Positions 31,780 through 41,066 are shown, counted from the stretch's first letter. The stretch: DNA of 64,000 nucleotides from Flavobacterium limicola (GCF_003634755.1 NZ_RBXA01000003.1:519529-583528), one strand, 5' to 3'. The notes: generated by a model from the sequence alone, not told the origin. Made by a program: numbers and translations.

Positions 31780-32031
31780 ATGGATAAAACTATTAAACTC
31801 CGTGTGAAAAAGGAAATTGGCATCAACAATGAACTTAAAGTATTGAAATTAAAAGGCGCATTAATTACTAAAGGGTATACAGAAATCATTCACATTGCAG
31901 ATGAAAATGAAGACTTTTATCTTAACTCATTTTCTACTTCCTCTGAGAATAAAAAAGAAGCGAAAGATTTTGTATTGGATTATATTTTTGTCAATAATCT
32001 AACTGACACAATAACCTTATTAAATACTTAA
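31780..32031 (+). CDS. Small hypothetical protein, 83 aa
   Basis: MDKTIKLRVKKEIGINNELK, then KGYTEIIHIADENEDFYLNS and a C-terminal helix (KEAKDFVLDYIFVNN). Compact alpha/beta composition, no signal peptide or membrane segment. No family recognised. It sits between the XRE terminator and the large gene at 32198. Confidence 0.55.
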   Translation: MDKTIKLRVKKEIGINNELKVLKLKGALITKGYTEIIHIADENEDFYLNSFSTSSENKKEAKDFVLDYIFVNNLTDTITLLNT

Positions 32032-32197
32032 TCAATAATTGCTGAACGAATTGGTATCTTTTAATACTTCCAAAACTGTATAAAAATGTGCTAAAAATAT
32101 TTCATACAAAAAATCTCATATCTTAGCATAAAATATTTTTTCTCAAATCAAATATTTGTAAAATTTTATAGATAACTAAGAATATAAACAAGCAAAC

Positions 32198-33742
32198 ATG
32201 TTACATAATAGTATTTTTTTTGTCGATAAAATAGAGGGAATTTCAATTTGTGACTCCACAATGTACTATTTTACTGGAAGCTCCTTCTCGCGACCAACTG
32301 ATTTCAAAAGAATCGAAAATGAAAATCATAATTTAAAAAATTGCAAGTCTTGTAAAAAAAATCATCTAATTGACTTAAAAGGACTTGAAAGCAGACTTAA
32401 AAATTTTCCCTTTTGCTGTGATTTTCACAAAAGCTTAATCAATGAAAAATGGTTCAATAAAAATGACTTTAATGACGTTGCAAAACTAACTGCGGATAAA
32501 ATCTATTTTACTTGGGACTTTATACAAAAATTCGTTGATGAACCAGAGTGGGAACAAGAAATTACAGATTATTTAAGCCATGTTATTGATACATTTGGAA
32601 GTTTTCCTGTAGATTATGGAGAACCTTTATTTTTGGGTTCTTATCTTAATCGTGTAAAAGAAATGCTGAAAGGCTTGGATGAAAAAAAACACGTAAAAAA
32701 GAAGCAAATAATTCTGGATCATGTTAATAGCTACTATCTAAGTACAAGTAAAAAAAAGCAAAGTACCGATTTTAATGTTCTTTTAGCAATATATGATAAA
32801 TGGTTTAAGACATTTCCATTTGATATTAGTATCTTCAAAGGTCTTAAAGAAAAATTTTCAAAAACACTTCCAATAATTGAGAAAACTAGATATAACAAAT
32901 ATTCAGGATTAGCGATTGCATCTCCTAAAACAAAAAGTAATCTTATAAAATTACTTTGTAATCTAACTAATGAAATCGTTACTGAAATAAACTCATTAAA
33001 ATTATATGAGGAAGGAAAATTAAATGATTTAGAAAATTACAAATTGGAAATAGTCCTTCATAAAAGAAAACTAAAGTTAAAAGAAGGATATCAAAATGAC
33101 ATTAAAGAACCAAATAGTAGTTACAGAAATATTTTAAAGAGTTGGTTTTCTGATGAAATTGATTTTATAAAAGAGATCGAACCCACTTTACAGTCAATTC
33201 AAAATAAAAAAAATAATTTATATCTAGATATATTGTACGCTTGTAGTAAAATGCAAGAAAATAGAATTTTTTGGAAGGCAGATGAAAATGCTAGAACCAA
33301 ACAAATTTTGGATCTTTTAGAAATTAATTACAAAACAAAAGATCAATCACAAAGTGGAGTTTCTGCAACTGGAATTAGACCAGGATCAATTGATGGAATT
33401 GTTATAGATAGTAACCGGATACAGGTTATTATTGAAGCTTTGAATCTAAAGTACCTAAATAAAAATTATATTCAGGATCACATAAGTAAACTTGAAATAA
33501 ATTATGATAACAAAGGGTTAAAAACGAAATTTCTTATTTCATATTGCGACATCGCAAATGATACTTTTCAAGAATTTTACGAAAAATATGTTTCGTTTAT
33601 AAATGATGAAGTAAGATTTCAGAATCTTAAACAAAGTTTCGAAAACTTAGAGCCAAATTATGCAAATCAAAGGATCTTGAAGACAATCCACACTCGTGAA
33701 AAAGTGATTGTTACGATTTATCATATTTTATTGAAGATGTAA
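32198..33742 (+). CDS. Large protein with N-terminal Cys cluster and PD-(D/E)XK-like C-terminus
   Basis: 514 aa, soluble. The N-terminus has CKSCKKNHLIDLKGL and FPFCCDFHKS (residues about 49-80), a plausible zinc site. The middle is long and helical. Residues about 360-440 show FWKADENARTKQILDLLE, then GIRPGSIDGIVIDSNRIQ and VIIEALNLKYL: a restriction-endonuclease-like order in which a conserved Asp is followed by Glu-Ala-Leu where (D/E)xK is expected, so the usual Lys is missing. Possible defence effector or sensor; catalysis uncertain. Next gene 178 bases away is a HEPN protein. Confidence 0.65.
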   Translation: MLHNSIFFVDKIEGISICDSTMYYFTGSSFSRPTDFKRIENENHNLKNCKSCKKNHLIDLKGLESRLKNFPFCCDFHKSLINEKWFNKNDFNDVAKLTADKIYFTWDFIQKFVDEPEWEQEITDYLSHVIDTFGSFPVDYGEPLFLGSYLNRVKEMLKGLDEKKHVKKKQIILDHVNSYYLSTSKKKQSTDFNVLLAIYDKWFKTFPFDISIFKGLKEKFSKTLPIIEKTRYNKYSGLAIASPKTKSNLIKLLCNLTNEIVTEINSLKLYEEGKLNDLENYKLEIVLHKRKLKLKEGYQNDIKEPNSSYRNILKSWFSDEIDFIKEIEPTLQSIQNKKNNLYLDILYACSKMQENRIFWKADENARTKQILDLLEINYKTKDQSQSGVSATGIRPGSIDGIVIDSNRIQVIIEALNLKYLNKNYIQDHISKLEINYDNKGLKTKFLISYCDIANDTFQEFYEKYVSFINDEVRFQNLKQSFENLEPNYANQRILKTIHTREKVIVTIYHILLKM

Positions 33743-33920
33743 TGGAGCTACCCTTTAGAATATTGCATTAGTAAAAGGTTCGAATTATGTAACGTTAGAG
33801 GTCTCTATTTTGAATAATAGTATAAAATCAATTTTACAGTACAGAATTGGAAGATGTTAATGGATGAGCTAAAAGGCATAAAGTTATTTTCGTTATTTTT
33901 ATCCAGTAAAAATATAATAT

Positions 33921-35075
33921 ATGAGTTCCTACTTACAATTCAATCGAGAATTACATGTTCTTGTCCGATTTTATAAAGCCACCCTCTATTCTTACGAGCA
34001 AACGGATTATTTGCTTTTCAAATGTAGAAAAGAAAAGGAAAGTATGGCTGAGTTAGGATTTACAGAAAAACCACCTAGTTATTATAAAATTAAAGGCCCT
34101 GGAATAAGTGAAAATCAGAAGAATCTGTTTGAAATTACATTTGTTCGTTTTGTGTCTGCTTTAGAAGTATATCTTGTCGATCAATTAAGAGATGTTTTTA
34201 TTCAAACAAAAGAACCGTTTAAAAGGCAAAATTCCAAACCAGAGTTTTCTCAAGCGGAACTATTGTCAATGAAGTCACCTGCTGATATATTTGATAAAAT
34301 TATCAATAAAGAAACTAGAAAACTAAGTAGTGGTGGATTTAATGAGATAATTAAATATTACAAAGAACACTTTCAAATTAATCTAGCAGATATTTCTCCC
34401 GGAAAGAAAAAAATGGAAGAATATCATCAAAGAAGACATCTTTTAGTACATAGACTAGGAAAAACCGACCAGCAATATAGAGACAAATACAATTGCGGAT
34501 CAAGTCGAATTTCTGTTGATGAATCATATTTAGCAAACTGTTTCGAAGATTTTAAAAATTTTGCTGAAATTTTGAATGATAAGTTAAAGAAAAGATTGCA
34601 AGTCAATTTTTCAACAAGTAAAACCAAAATTAAGCCTGAAGCTAAAAGTTTAATAATAGTTGAAATAATAAAAGGCCAACCTAATATTTTTGATAGTAAT
34701 TATGAATTTTGGGCAGGAGATCAATTGTGCATGTTTACAAATATTTTAGACAACCGCATTAACGAAAGTGATAAGAAATTTAAAATCGCCATCTCAGGAA
34801 GTGCAGCCCAAATTTCTAGTTATGGAACAATCCTAAAGAAAGAAGTTGATAGGGGAAAAATAAGAGTTGAATATTTAAGTGCAAAAGAAAATTCGGTAAT
34901 ACCAACACCAAAAAAAAGATTAGATTATAAAACCATTTTGCTTATAAAAGAGAGGCTTCCTGAGCAACCATGGCAAACAGGAATACATAAAATTATTGCC
35001 GAGGAACTTGGTTTGTCAAATAAAATAGTAACAAATACAATCAATTATCTTATTAAAAATGGGCAAATTGATTAA
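33921..35075 (+). CDS. HEPN-domain protein with C-terminal winged helix
   Basis: 384 aa. Residues about 65-220 form a helical RiboL-PSP-HEPN-like domain carrying the catalytic-type Rx4H motif in HQRRHLLVHRLGKTDQQYRD (Arg-Arg-His-Leu-Leu-Val-His). HEPN proteins are frequently RNases in toxin-antitoxin and anti-phage systems. The last 65 residues look like a winged HTH (TILLIKERLPEQPWQTGIHK, IAEELGLSNKIVTNTINYLI). HEPN plus DNA-binding tail in one chain is unusual. Lies downstream of the 514-aa Cys-cluster protein; possibly one system (inference). Confidence 0.75.
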   Translation: MSSYLQFNRELHVLVRFYKATLYSYEQTDYLLFKCRKEKESMAELGFTEKPPSYYKIKGPGISENQKNLFEITFVRFVSALEVYLVDQLRDVFIQTKEPFKRQNSKPEFSQAELLSMKSPADIFDKIINKETRKLSSGGFNEIIKYYKEHFQINLADISPGKKKMEEYHQRRHLLVHRLGKTDQQYRDKYNCGSSRISVDESYLANCFEDFKNFAEILNDKLKKRLQVNFSTSKTKIKPEAKSLIIVEIIKGQPNIFDSNYEFWAGDQLCMFTNILDNRINESDKKFKIAISGSAAQISSYGTILKKEVDRGKIRVEYLSAKENSVIPTPKKRLDYKTILLIKERLPEQPWQTGIHKIIAEELGLSNKIVTNTINYLIKNGQID

Positions 35076-35128
35076 TTAAAATAAAGTTTATTTTGAAACA
35101 GGAGCTAGTAATTCTAATCACAGGCTAC

Positions 35129-35262
35129 GAACCCGATATCGCGGATTTGTAATCCGTCCCATAAAGATTAGTAATTTCAATTTTATAAAAAAAGCTATAG
35201 GAATTGTTTTCTTGTAGCTTCTTTTGTGTGTTAACTTTATGGCATATTGTTGCGGGCACGGA
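35129..35262. repeat. Dispersed repeat D copy 1
   Basis: GAACCCGATATCGCGGATTTGTAATCCGTC, then GTAATTTCAATTTTATAAAA, a hairpin AAGCTATAGGAA/TTCTTGTAGCTT and GTGTGTTAACTTTATGGC...GCGGGCACGGATTGCAAATCC. Other copies: 37609-37675 (partial) and 39959-40093. A palindromic intergenic repeat of Flavobacteria type, following a gene end each time, so it may double as a terminator. Confidence 0.75.
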
Positions 35263-35313
35263 TTGCAAATCCACACTATCGAACTCGAAGATATATCCGC
35301 GCGATCTGGGGCT

Positions 35314-35673
35314 TTACTTTAAATTTATAGTATTTATTATTATCGCACCATTATTTTTTCGCTTTCCATAAATTGCCGAACTACTGTTTTTATGAAGCAA
35401 TTGCACATTTGTAATTTCGTGTTTTTTCAAAGGTAAAACTATCGTGTCCAAATCTTTTTTATACTCTAAAACAATACCATCAATCGCAACTATTGGAGAA
35501 TTTACGAAAGCTCCTTCATTGTAAGCATCTTTTACAGTTTTAATAAAATAAAACTTAGAGGCATCGTTTTCATTTAATATAAAAACGTATTCTTTTAAAT
35601 GAATATTTCCATGTTTTTTGGCGGCACAACCGAAAACAAAAAAGAGAAAAATAGATAATGTAATTTTTTTCAT
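35314..35673 (-). CDS. Lipoprotein with TonB-plug-like segment
   Basis: 119 aa. Lipobox VFGC (Cys16). The mature part contains SPIVAIDGIVLEYKKDLDTI and VQLLHKNSSSAIYGKRKNNG followed by AIIINT, the pattern of a TonB receptor plug (xPLYVIDG...GSSAAIYGxRAxNGVIIITT) but with no barrel. Such stand-alone plug-like lipoproteins occur in Bacteroidota and their role is not established. A single gene; its downstream side meets repeat D. Confidence 0.7.
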   Translation of the reverse strand: MKKITLSIFLFFVFGCAAKKHGNIHLKEYVFILNENDASKFYFIKTVKDAYNEGAFVNSPIVAIDGIVLEYKKDLDTIVLPLKKHEITNVQLLHKNSSSAIYGKRKNNGAIIINTINLK

Positions 35674-35735
35674 ATATTTTAAATTTCAGCAGTTAGTTCC
35701 TAGCCTTGCTACTAACGTTAGTGTGTCTAGTAACC

Positions 35736-35828
35736 TAAAATAACCTTCTGAGAATTGTCTATTTGAGATTTTTCAAAGATAGGAGTCCGAATATGTAATT
35801 CTCCACATTATGTTTTTAGACAGTCTGA
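35736..35828. repeat. Copy of the 6632-6702 repeat, ending in a TCTGACG site
   Basis: CTGAGAATTGTCTATTTGAG, TTTTTCAAAGATAGGAGTCC and GAATATG match 6632-6702, and TTTTTAGACAGTCTGACG follows as in array spacers. It shows that array-type spacer DNA also lies outside the first 19 kb. Confidence 0.6.
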
Positions 35829-35955
35829 CGTTTCCTTGCTACAATTGGTTTGGGACTAAATTAAGCTCATTATTCGGATTTGCCAAATCATTCAAATACA
35901 AAACCAACTTTCCATTAAACTAAATGCCCAAATCCGTTGTGGCTGTTACCAGCAG

Positions 35956-37314
35956 TTATATATCCTCAATTACAAAATAATCCTCATCATCTTCTAATTT
36001 ATTGTAAATATCATTTTCAATAATATCTAATAATTTCTTTATTATGTTCGCTTCTTTCAAATTTTTATTTTCAAGTTCTGCGTTTTCATTTTTTACAATT
36101 TCTTCCTTTAACCTCAAATAAGCATATGCTTTTAAAAATAAATTATTAAACCTATATAAGTTAGAATTTTCATCATATATTAGAATTTCACTTCTGGTTG
36201 GAGAACATAATTCTGTAAGAAATTTTGAAAAATTAGCTTCATTTATTTGACTTTTGTTGATTTGATTGAATATCTCAGAATGTGAAAATTCATCTTTATT
36301 TATCTCCAAACAATTTTCTAAAATTACTTTTGGCATATTAATTTTTGTTCCATTTCCAACTTTAATTGCTTTATCAAATTCAGCTTTAAGAGTATCTGAT
36401 TTTTCTTCAACTAATTTTGATATTGCTTCATCCAAGTCGTCAAGATTTATTGATACTTTAGTTTTAACAGTTTCATATATTTTTTTGTTGAAGCAAATAT
36501 TTAAACAAAGTTGGTGACAAATTGAAGGTAATCCACAAGAGTATTTAATAATCTTTGATTTAACTTCCTTTGAAAATATTAAATTTAAAAGTTCTTCCCC
36601 CGTATCTATTATTCTTTCTATTTCATCAGGCTTCATATAAGGAATAAAAATTTCGGCGACACGATTATTCATTTCTCTATCGTATTCAATAACTTGACGT
36701 GCAGTACCAACGGCTCCTAAAGCAATAATTTTTAAATCTTCATATTCTTCGGACATATCCATAAAAACTTTCATTAATTGTGAAGTTTTTGTTCTGTCTG
36801 AGCCTTTAATTTTATGAAAGTCTTCTAAAATCCAACAAGAATTTGAAGCACCATAAAATTTTGCTAATCGTTGAGGCGTTAGTTGTGGAGGAAGTATATG
36901 TTTGGTTGTTTCTGTTTTTTGTTTTGTATAATCTCCAAGTTTTATAGTTGCTTTAATGTCTGCATAACTTATGTTCAATTCGGGAGCTATTTTAAAAGTT
37001 TTAGAAGAACTATTCTCATTATACAAACCTGAAAGCTGGTCAAATCCGTCAAGTATTATGCTTTCAAAAGTCATACCTTCCATACATCTTGTTGTATATG
37101 AGTTTTCGTATGTTTGACTTATTTTGTTTGTTAACAGTGTTGTTTTTCCACAACCTGAATGTCCATATAATACAATTTGTTTTCCAGGTGTATTTAAGGC
37201 ATCAACAAAATGATTATTTAATTTTCCTTCTCTTTCTACAAATGTAAATTTTGCTGATGAAGTTGGTGTGAAAATTTTTTTTGTTTTATATATAATTAAC
37301 TTTTCGTCTATCAT
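35956..37314 (-). CDS. AAA/STAND-type ATPase
   Basis: 452 aa. Walker A GHSGCGKTTLL (51-61), Walker B region SCWILEDFHKI near 170, a sensor-like LKIIALGAVGTARQVIEYDR and MKPDEIERIIDTGEELLNL typical of ORC/STAND AAA modules. Then a C-terminal winged-helix-like part (FSHSEIFNQINKSQINEANF) and a coiled-coil tail rich in Glu/Lys. Similar lone ATPases occur in bacterial defence islands and as sensors of NTPase systems. Upstream on the minus strand, GAGAC-GATT-GTCTC (37389-37402) is a possible operator. No partner gene is adjacent, so function is open. Confidence 0.75.
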   Translation of the reverse strand: MIDEKLIIYKTKKIFTPTSSAKFTFVEREGKLNNHFVDALNTPGKQIVLYGHSGCGKTTLLTNKISQTYENSYTTRCMEGMTFESIILDGFDQLSGLYNENSSSKTFKIAPELNISYADIKATIKLGDYTKQKTETTKHILPPQLTPQRLAKFYGASNSCWILEDFHKIKGSDRTKTSQLMKVFMDMSEEYEDLKIIALGAVGTARQVIEYDREMNNRVAEIFIPYMKPDEIERIIDTGEELLNLIFSKEVKSKIIKYSCGLPSICHQLCLNICFNKKIYETVKTKVSINLDDLDEAISKLVEEKSDTLKAEFDKAIKVGNGTKINMPKVILENCLEINKDEFSHSEIFNQINKSQINEANFSKFLTELCSPTRSEILIYDENSNLYRFNNLFLKAYAYLRLKEEIVKNENAELENKNLKEANIIKKLLDIIENDIYNKLEDDEDYFVIEDI

Positions 37315-38063
37315 TTTCGGTTATTTTTTGAATAATTGCCTACAAATCTTATATATGCGAAACAAACTTTCGTTTATACATCCTAATTGAGACGATTGTC
37401 TCTATTTTGTAGTATTTGTTGTTTTCCAAATATATAAATTAATACCGAAAACACTGATGAAAATATTTTAGTTTTTATCAGTGTGTTCAAAAGTAACTTC
37501 TTTTAATTCTGGTATGTTACGGGAAACCATAATGGCTAGTTTTTTTGTGTAATTTTTCTAGTTTAAATAGTTCCCTGCTAATTTTAATCATAATTCGTCC
37601 TCACTGAGAGTCGTAATTTCAATTTTATTAAAAAAGCTACAGAAATTATTTTCTTTAGCTTTTTTTATGTGTTAACCCAGCTCTTCGAGGTGTTCGTTGC
37701 GTGGGGCAGACAAAGTCTCCCGCTTTTGACCTCTCGAGTAAAGTAAGTTAGGTTTACTTCTTGGTATACTTGGATTTTTTGATAATGTAATCAATAGGTC
37801 GTTACTATATTTACCAATAACATTTAATATACTATTTGATTGCGGTTTTACTGTAGCACGGCAATAAAATGGCTATATCAACAAAGAATTGATCGTATTT
37901 AATATTTTTTTGAGTTAAATAAGGAATCGACATAAACCAACTATAAAATGAGCTATGGAATATCAGTACCATTCTGATCGTATTAATTTAACAAGTGTCA
38001 TATTAGTAGCGTTTTAGACTGTTATATCAATGTGGTTTGATCAAAAATTTTGTAAGGCAACAA
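37315..38063. other. Gene-poor stretch with repeats D and E
   Basis: Holds repeat D copy 2 (37609-37675) and repeat E copy 1 (37688-37769: GGTGTTCGTTGCGTG, CAAAGTCTCCCGC, TTTGACCTC, GTTTACTTCTTGGTATAC). Minus-strand fragments around 37470-37590 read protein-like in two frames but are broken by a homopolymer shift. Nothing else seen. Confidence 0.55.
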
Positions 38064-38633
38064 TCAGGAGGGCACTTTTTTAAGCTCCTCAATAAAAAAG
38101 GTTGGTGGCATCTCAGTGTTAGAACGGAAAGCATTGGTAAATCGTTGCGTACTACTGAAACCTGCCTCTTCAGCCAGTGCTGTATTAGTATAATTTCGCA
38201 ACATTTTATCCGTTTTCAATAAGGATACGATATAGTCCACTTTAAGATCGTTAATGTACTTTGTGAAATTTTTCTCCCTGTAATGATAAATGATTTGTGA
38301 CAAATATTTACTGTTACAGCCAAAAGCATTACTGAGGGTGCCCAACGTTACATCTTTTTTCAGAAATTTTTTATCCCGTTCAAATTTTTCCAGTTGTTTC
38401 AAAAGTAAGGCAACGGTATCTTCATTGATGTCTGGTATCCCTTTTTTTATAGTTTTGATTGCAACAGTAGGTACTTGGCTTTTTTTCATATGCGCATCAA
38501 ATTTTTGTTTGAACATACTCTTATTTTTGATATGTCTATAGGCGAGGAAAAGTAGGGAGAAAATTACCCGAAAGTCTAGATAAGTATATAAAGGTAAAAG
38601 GAAAATTGCTAGAAAATAATATAATAGCTTTAT
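38064..38633 (-). pseudogene. 5'-truncated TPR-AraC hybrid regulator
   Basis: The ATG-initiated part (38064-38516, 150 aa) holds a complete AraC DNA-binding domain: VTLGTLSNAFGCNSKYLSQI, IYHYREKNFTKYINDLKVDY and EEAGFSSTQRFTNAF. The same frame is open upstream to 38633 without ATG and reads FLAIFLLPLYTY, then VIFSLLFLAYRHIKNK, the membrane helix and juxtamembrane linker of the hybrid sensor family. The periplasmic TPR domain is missing, cut off near 38.63 kb by the nuclease-like gene running the other way. It might still be expressed as a short DNA-binding protein. Confidence 0.75.
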
Positions 38634-39352
38634 TTAAAAAATTTCTCGGTGATGAAGTAAAAGTTGTTGAAAGTTATTATATCAGTGGATGCGAGCATGA
38701 CATATTAATCATCTGGAAAGATAACGCACTTATAATTGAAGCAAAAGGATACAATATTAGGGAACCTTTTAGAAATCCTAAAAAAGCCTTTACAAGAATT
38801 AAAGACGATTTTAAAAAAAGTATTGGTTATGGTTATGGACAAACACTTCGCGTTGAGACCATTATACTTGAAAAAAAGCCATTAGTAATTCAAGATAATC
38901 GGGGTAAAAAGATCGAAACAATCGATACAGCAAAAATAAAAAATTGTTTCTCTATTATAGTTAACATTAACTCATTTGGATTAGTACAAAATGATTTATC
39001 GCATCTATTAAATATCCACGAGGACGATATTTATCCTTGGGCGGTTAAATATGACGACTTAGAGATTTTTATTTTAACAATGATTGCACAAGGAATCAAT
39101 CCTCAAATATTTATTGATTTCCTATTATTAAGAGAAGAACTCCATGGTAAAATAACTTGTTCAGATGAATTAGAAATCTGTGGTGGTTTTCTAACAAAAC
39201 AAATCATTCATAAAAGAATAAAGTATATGGATACTTTGAAGACATCTCCAGAATTTGGAGATATTTTTGATCAGCAATATAATAAGACTATGGGATTTAA
39301 AAACGAGAAAAACCTTTATGAAAAACAAAGTGGGAAATATATGTTTTGGTAG
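38606..39352 (+). CDS. NERD/PD-(D/E)XK-like protein, probably missing its N-terminus
   Basis: 248 codons beginning with TTG at 38606; no ATG is available near the start. The visible part begins at a nuclease-like core: SGCEHDILIIWKDNALIIEA then Lys (Asp near 31, Glu-Ala-Lys near 45-47), followed by REPFRNPKKAFTRIKDDFKK and a helical half (IYPWAVKYDDLEIFILTMI). In the longer family this block is preceded by several hundred residues, so the 5' part was probably lost at the junction with the truncated AraC gene. Retains the catalytic-looking residues. Confidence 0.6.
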   Translation: MLENNIIALFKKFLGDEVKVVESYYISGCEHDILIIWKDNALIIEAKGYNIREPFRNPKKAFTRIKDDFKKSIGYGYGQTLRVETIILEKKPLVIQDNRGKKIETIDTAKIKNCFSIIVNINSFGLVQNDLSHLLNIHEDDIYPWAVKYDDLEIFILTMIAQGINPQIFIDFLLLREELHGKITCSDELEICGGFLTKQIIHKRIKYMDTLKTSPEFGDIFDQQYNKTMGFKNEKNLYEKQSGKYMFW

Positions 39353-39532
39353 ATATATAATCAAATTTTAAATTTGAGTAGAAAAATTTACATTTATAAT
39401 AAAGTTAGAGATGTTAATTAATCAAGATGTTAAATCAATGGAGCAATTCAATATCTGCAGGGAAGTAAATGGAGACAAAGTCAAAGTAAATAAAATTTCA
39501 ATTAAAATTTCATAATATTAATCTTAAAAAGA

Positions 39533-39556
39533 AAAGGCTGCCATTCGGCAGCCTTT
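39533..39556. terminator. Bidirectional terminator hairpin
   Basis: AAAGGCTGCC (39533-39542) pairs perfectly with GGCAGCCTTT (39547-39556), loop ATTC. It ends the minus-strand gene at 39570 and could also stop transcripts from the left. Confidence 0.85.
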
Positions 39557-39569
39557 GATATTTTGAAAA

Positions 39570-39833
39570 CTATGTATGAACTTCGACTGTACTCTTAGCT
39601 GTTGTAATTGTTGCAGGTTTTAAGTTACCGGCTACAGTTTCTGTGTTTGTAACGTGTTTTTCCATCTTCATTTCAGGTTTTAGAGTAATATTATGCATTG
39701 TTTTGGCTTCCGCCTGGTATTGTTCTGTTGGGCTATGATGTCCTTCAGGATTCAAAAATTTGTATGAGTATACAATTCCTAGATTAAAATAAGAAAAGGC
39801 TGCTAAGAGTACAATAAGTTGATGAACGTTCAA
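39570..39833 (-). CDS. Small membrane-anchored or secreted hypothetical protein
   Basis: 87 codons; the only start near the reading frame's beginning is TTG at 39833, so the start is uncertain. The N-terminal hydrophobic segment LIVLLAAFSYFNLGIVYSY (about 6-24) is a signal anchor. The rest is a polar, Thr- and Lys-rich tail (ITLKPEMKMEKHVTNTETVA) without recognised domain. Strong terminator 14 bases behind the stop. Similar short tails occur in Flavobacterium hypothetical proteins. Confidence 0.6.
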   Translation of the reverse strand: MNVHQLIVLLAAFSYFNLGIVYSYKFLNPEGHHSPTEQYQAEAKTMHNITLKPEMKMEKHVTNTETVAGNLKPATITTAKSTVEVHT

Positions 39834-40267
39834 GACAAGTTTTTTGTCTCATGATTTTATATTACAAAAGTACGAAAAAAACTTCATATAAGCAAGTTGA
39901 TTAATTATTTTGTAATAAAATATACTTAATTATACGTTATAAACCTAAGTTATCATTGAACCCGATAGCGCGGATTTGTAAACCGTCTTCACAAAGAGTA
40001 GTAATTTCAATTTGATAAAAAAGCTACAGGAATTATTTCCTTGTAGCTTTTTTGTGTGTGTTAACTTTATAGCTTATTGCTGTGGGCACGGATAACACCT
40101 GAGCGATAGCAAAAACTTGAAGATATACCCATGCTATGCGTGGTGTTCGTTGCACGTGCTAGGCAAAATCTCCCGCCTTTGACCTCGCAAGTAAAATAAG
40201 CTAGTTTTACTTCTTGGTACGCTAGTACCAGTATAGTTATTATTAAAAATTGTTATGTTATATCAAT
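39834..40267. repeat. Spacer with repeats D (39959-40093) and E (40141-40221)
   Basis: D copy 3 is full length, with the hairpin AAAGCTACAGGAA/TTCCTTGTAGCTTT. E copy 2 follows after 47 bases. The two repeats travel together here and at 37.6 kb, but E occurs alone at 41451. No gene. Confidence 0.7.
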
Positions 40268-40918
40268 TTATCGCTCATACGGCATTTCAGTGTAATCTAC
40301 AAAATGGAATTTGCTTTTATCCAATTCGTTAAGTTTTTCTTTCAATGCGTTTATTTCAACTTCATTAAGTGAAAACCATTCTCTACGGGTGAGATTTGGC
40401 ATTAAAAATAAATGTAGTTCCTTCTCTAACTCCTTATGAAATTCTGTCATAATATAAAATTTTAATCGAATAGGGAAAGGTATCGCGGTCCTAAAAGCAC
40501 TTAACCGGGCACTTAAGTTCTTTGTAAAACCAACTTTATATTTATCTGTATTTAAAATATTAACGACATACAATCCAGGAAATTTTGAAGTATGATATTC
40601 AATAATTTTTATCATACCGCTACCTTCATAATATACCTTGGAATCAAAGGAAGCTATTCTTGGAAATTCTCGTTCAGCAATATTAAAACCAAGCTTTTCA
40701 AGCAATTCTAATGATGGCCAATAATTATCCTTTTCCGGATGATAGATTTTAAAAATTTCATTTGGCATTGAACAGATTTCTCTTGCTTTTGAATAGCCAC
40801 GATCAAATCCTTCACCATCGTCATGCAAATTTCTAGCCTCTTTTTGTGAAGTTGCAATAGCAAACCAGTTTTCTGAATTACAGGGAGTTGTTACCCAATA
40901 GAGGTTTTGTATTTTCAT
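40268..40918 (-). CDS. GIY-YIG nuclease-family protein (T5orf172/Mug113 type)
   Basis: 216 aa. The N-terminal half (YWVTTPCNSENWFAIATSQK, ARNLHDDGEGFDRGYSKARE) is an unnamed domain that recurs with this family. Residues about 112-200 carry the GIY-YIG-like core: GLYVVNILNTDKYKVGFTKN, LSARLSAFRTAIPFPIRL, the helix EKELHLFL and NLTRREWFSL. This subfamily is seen in phages and mobile elements. The first motif is degenerate (LYVVN/YKVGFT). Single gene. Confidence 0.78.
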   Translation of the reverse strand: MKIQNLYWVTTPCNSENWFAIATSQKEARNLHDDGEGFDRGYSKAREICSMPNEIFKIYHPEKDNYWPSLELLEKLGFNIAEREFPRIASFDSKVYYEGSGMIKIIEYHTSKFPGLYVVNILNTDKYKVGFTKNLSARLSAFRTAIPFPIRLKFYIMTEFHKELEKELHLFLMPNLTRREWFSLNEVEINALKEKLNELDKSKFHFVDYTEMPYER

Positions 40919-41066
40919 AAGTTGTCCATAAGGTCTACCTGTACAATCTCACTAACTTTCGCATCCGCCTTGATTTAATTTTTAATTTAGGCATCAAAAA
41001 AATTTGGGAGTTACAAAAATAGGATGATTTTACTTTAGTCAATATGCAAATAAAAAGTCATGATAG

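Noticed and set aside
37468..37591. Small minus-strand gene of about 40 codons
   Set aside because: A run of seven A shifts the frame; the ATG frame stops after 24 codons and the protein-like second half has no start.
39959..39990. tRNA gene suggested by GCGGATTTGTAAACCGTC
   Set aside because: No cloverleaf arms or TTCGA-type T loop; it belongs to dispersed repeat D.
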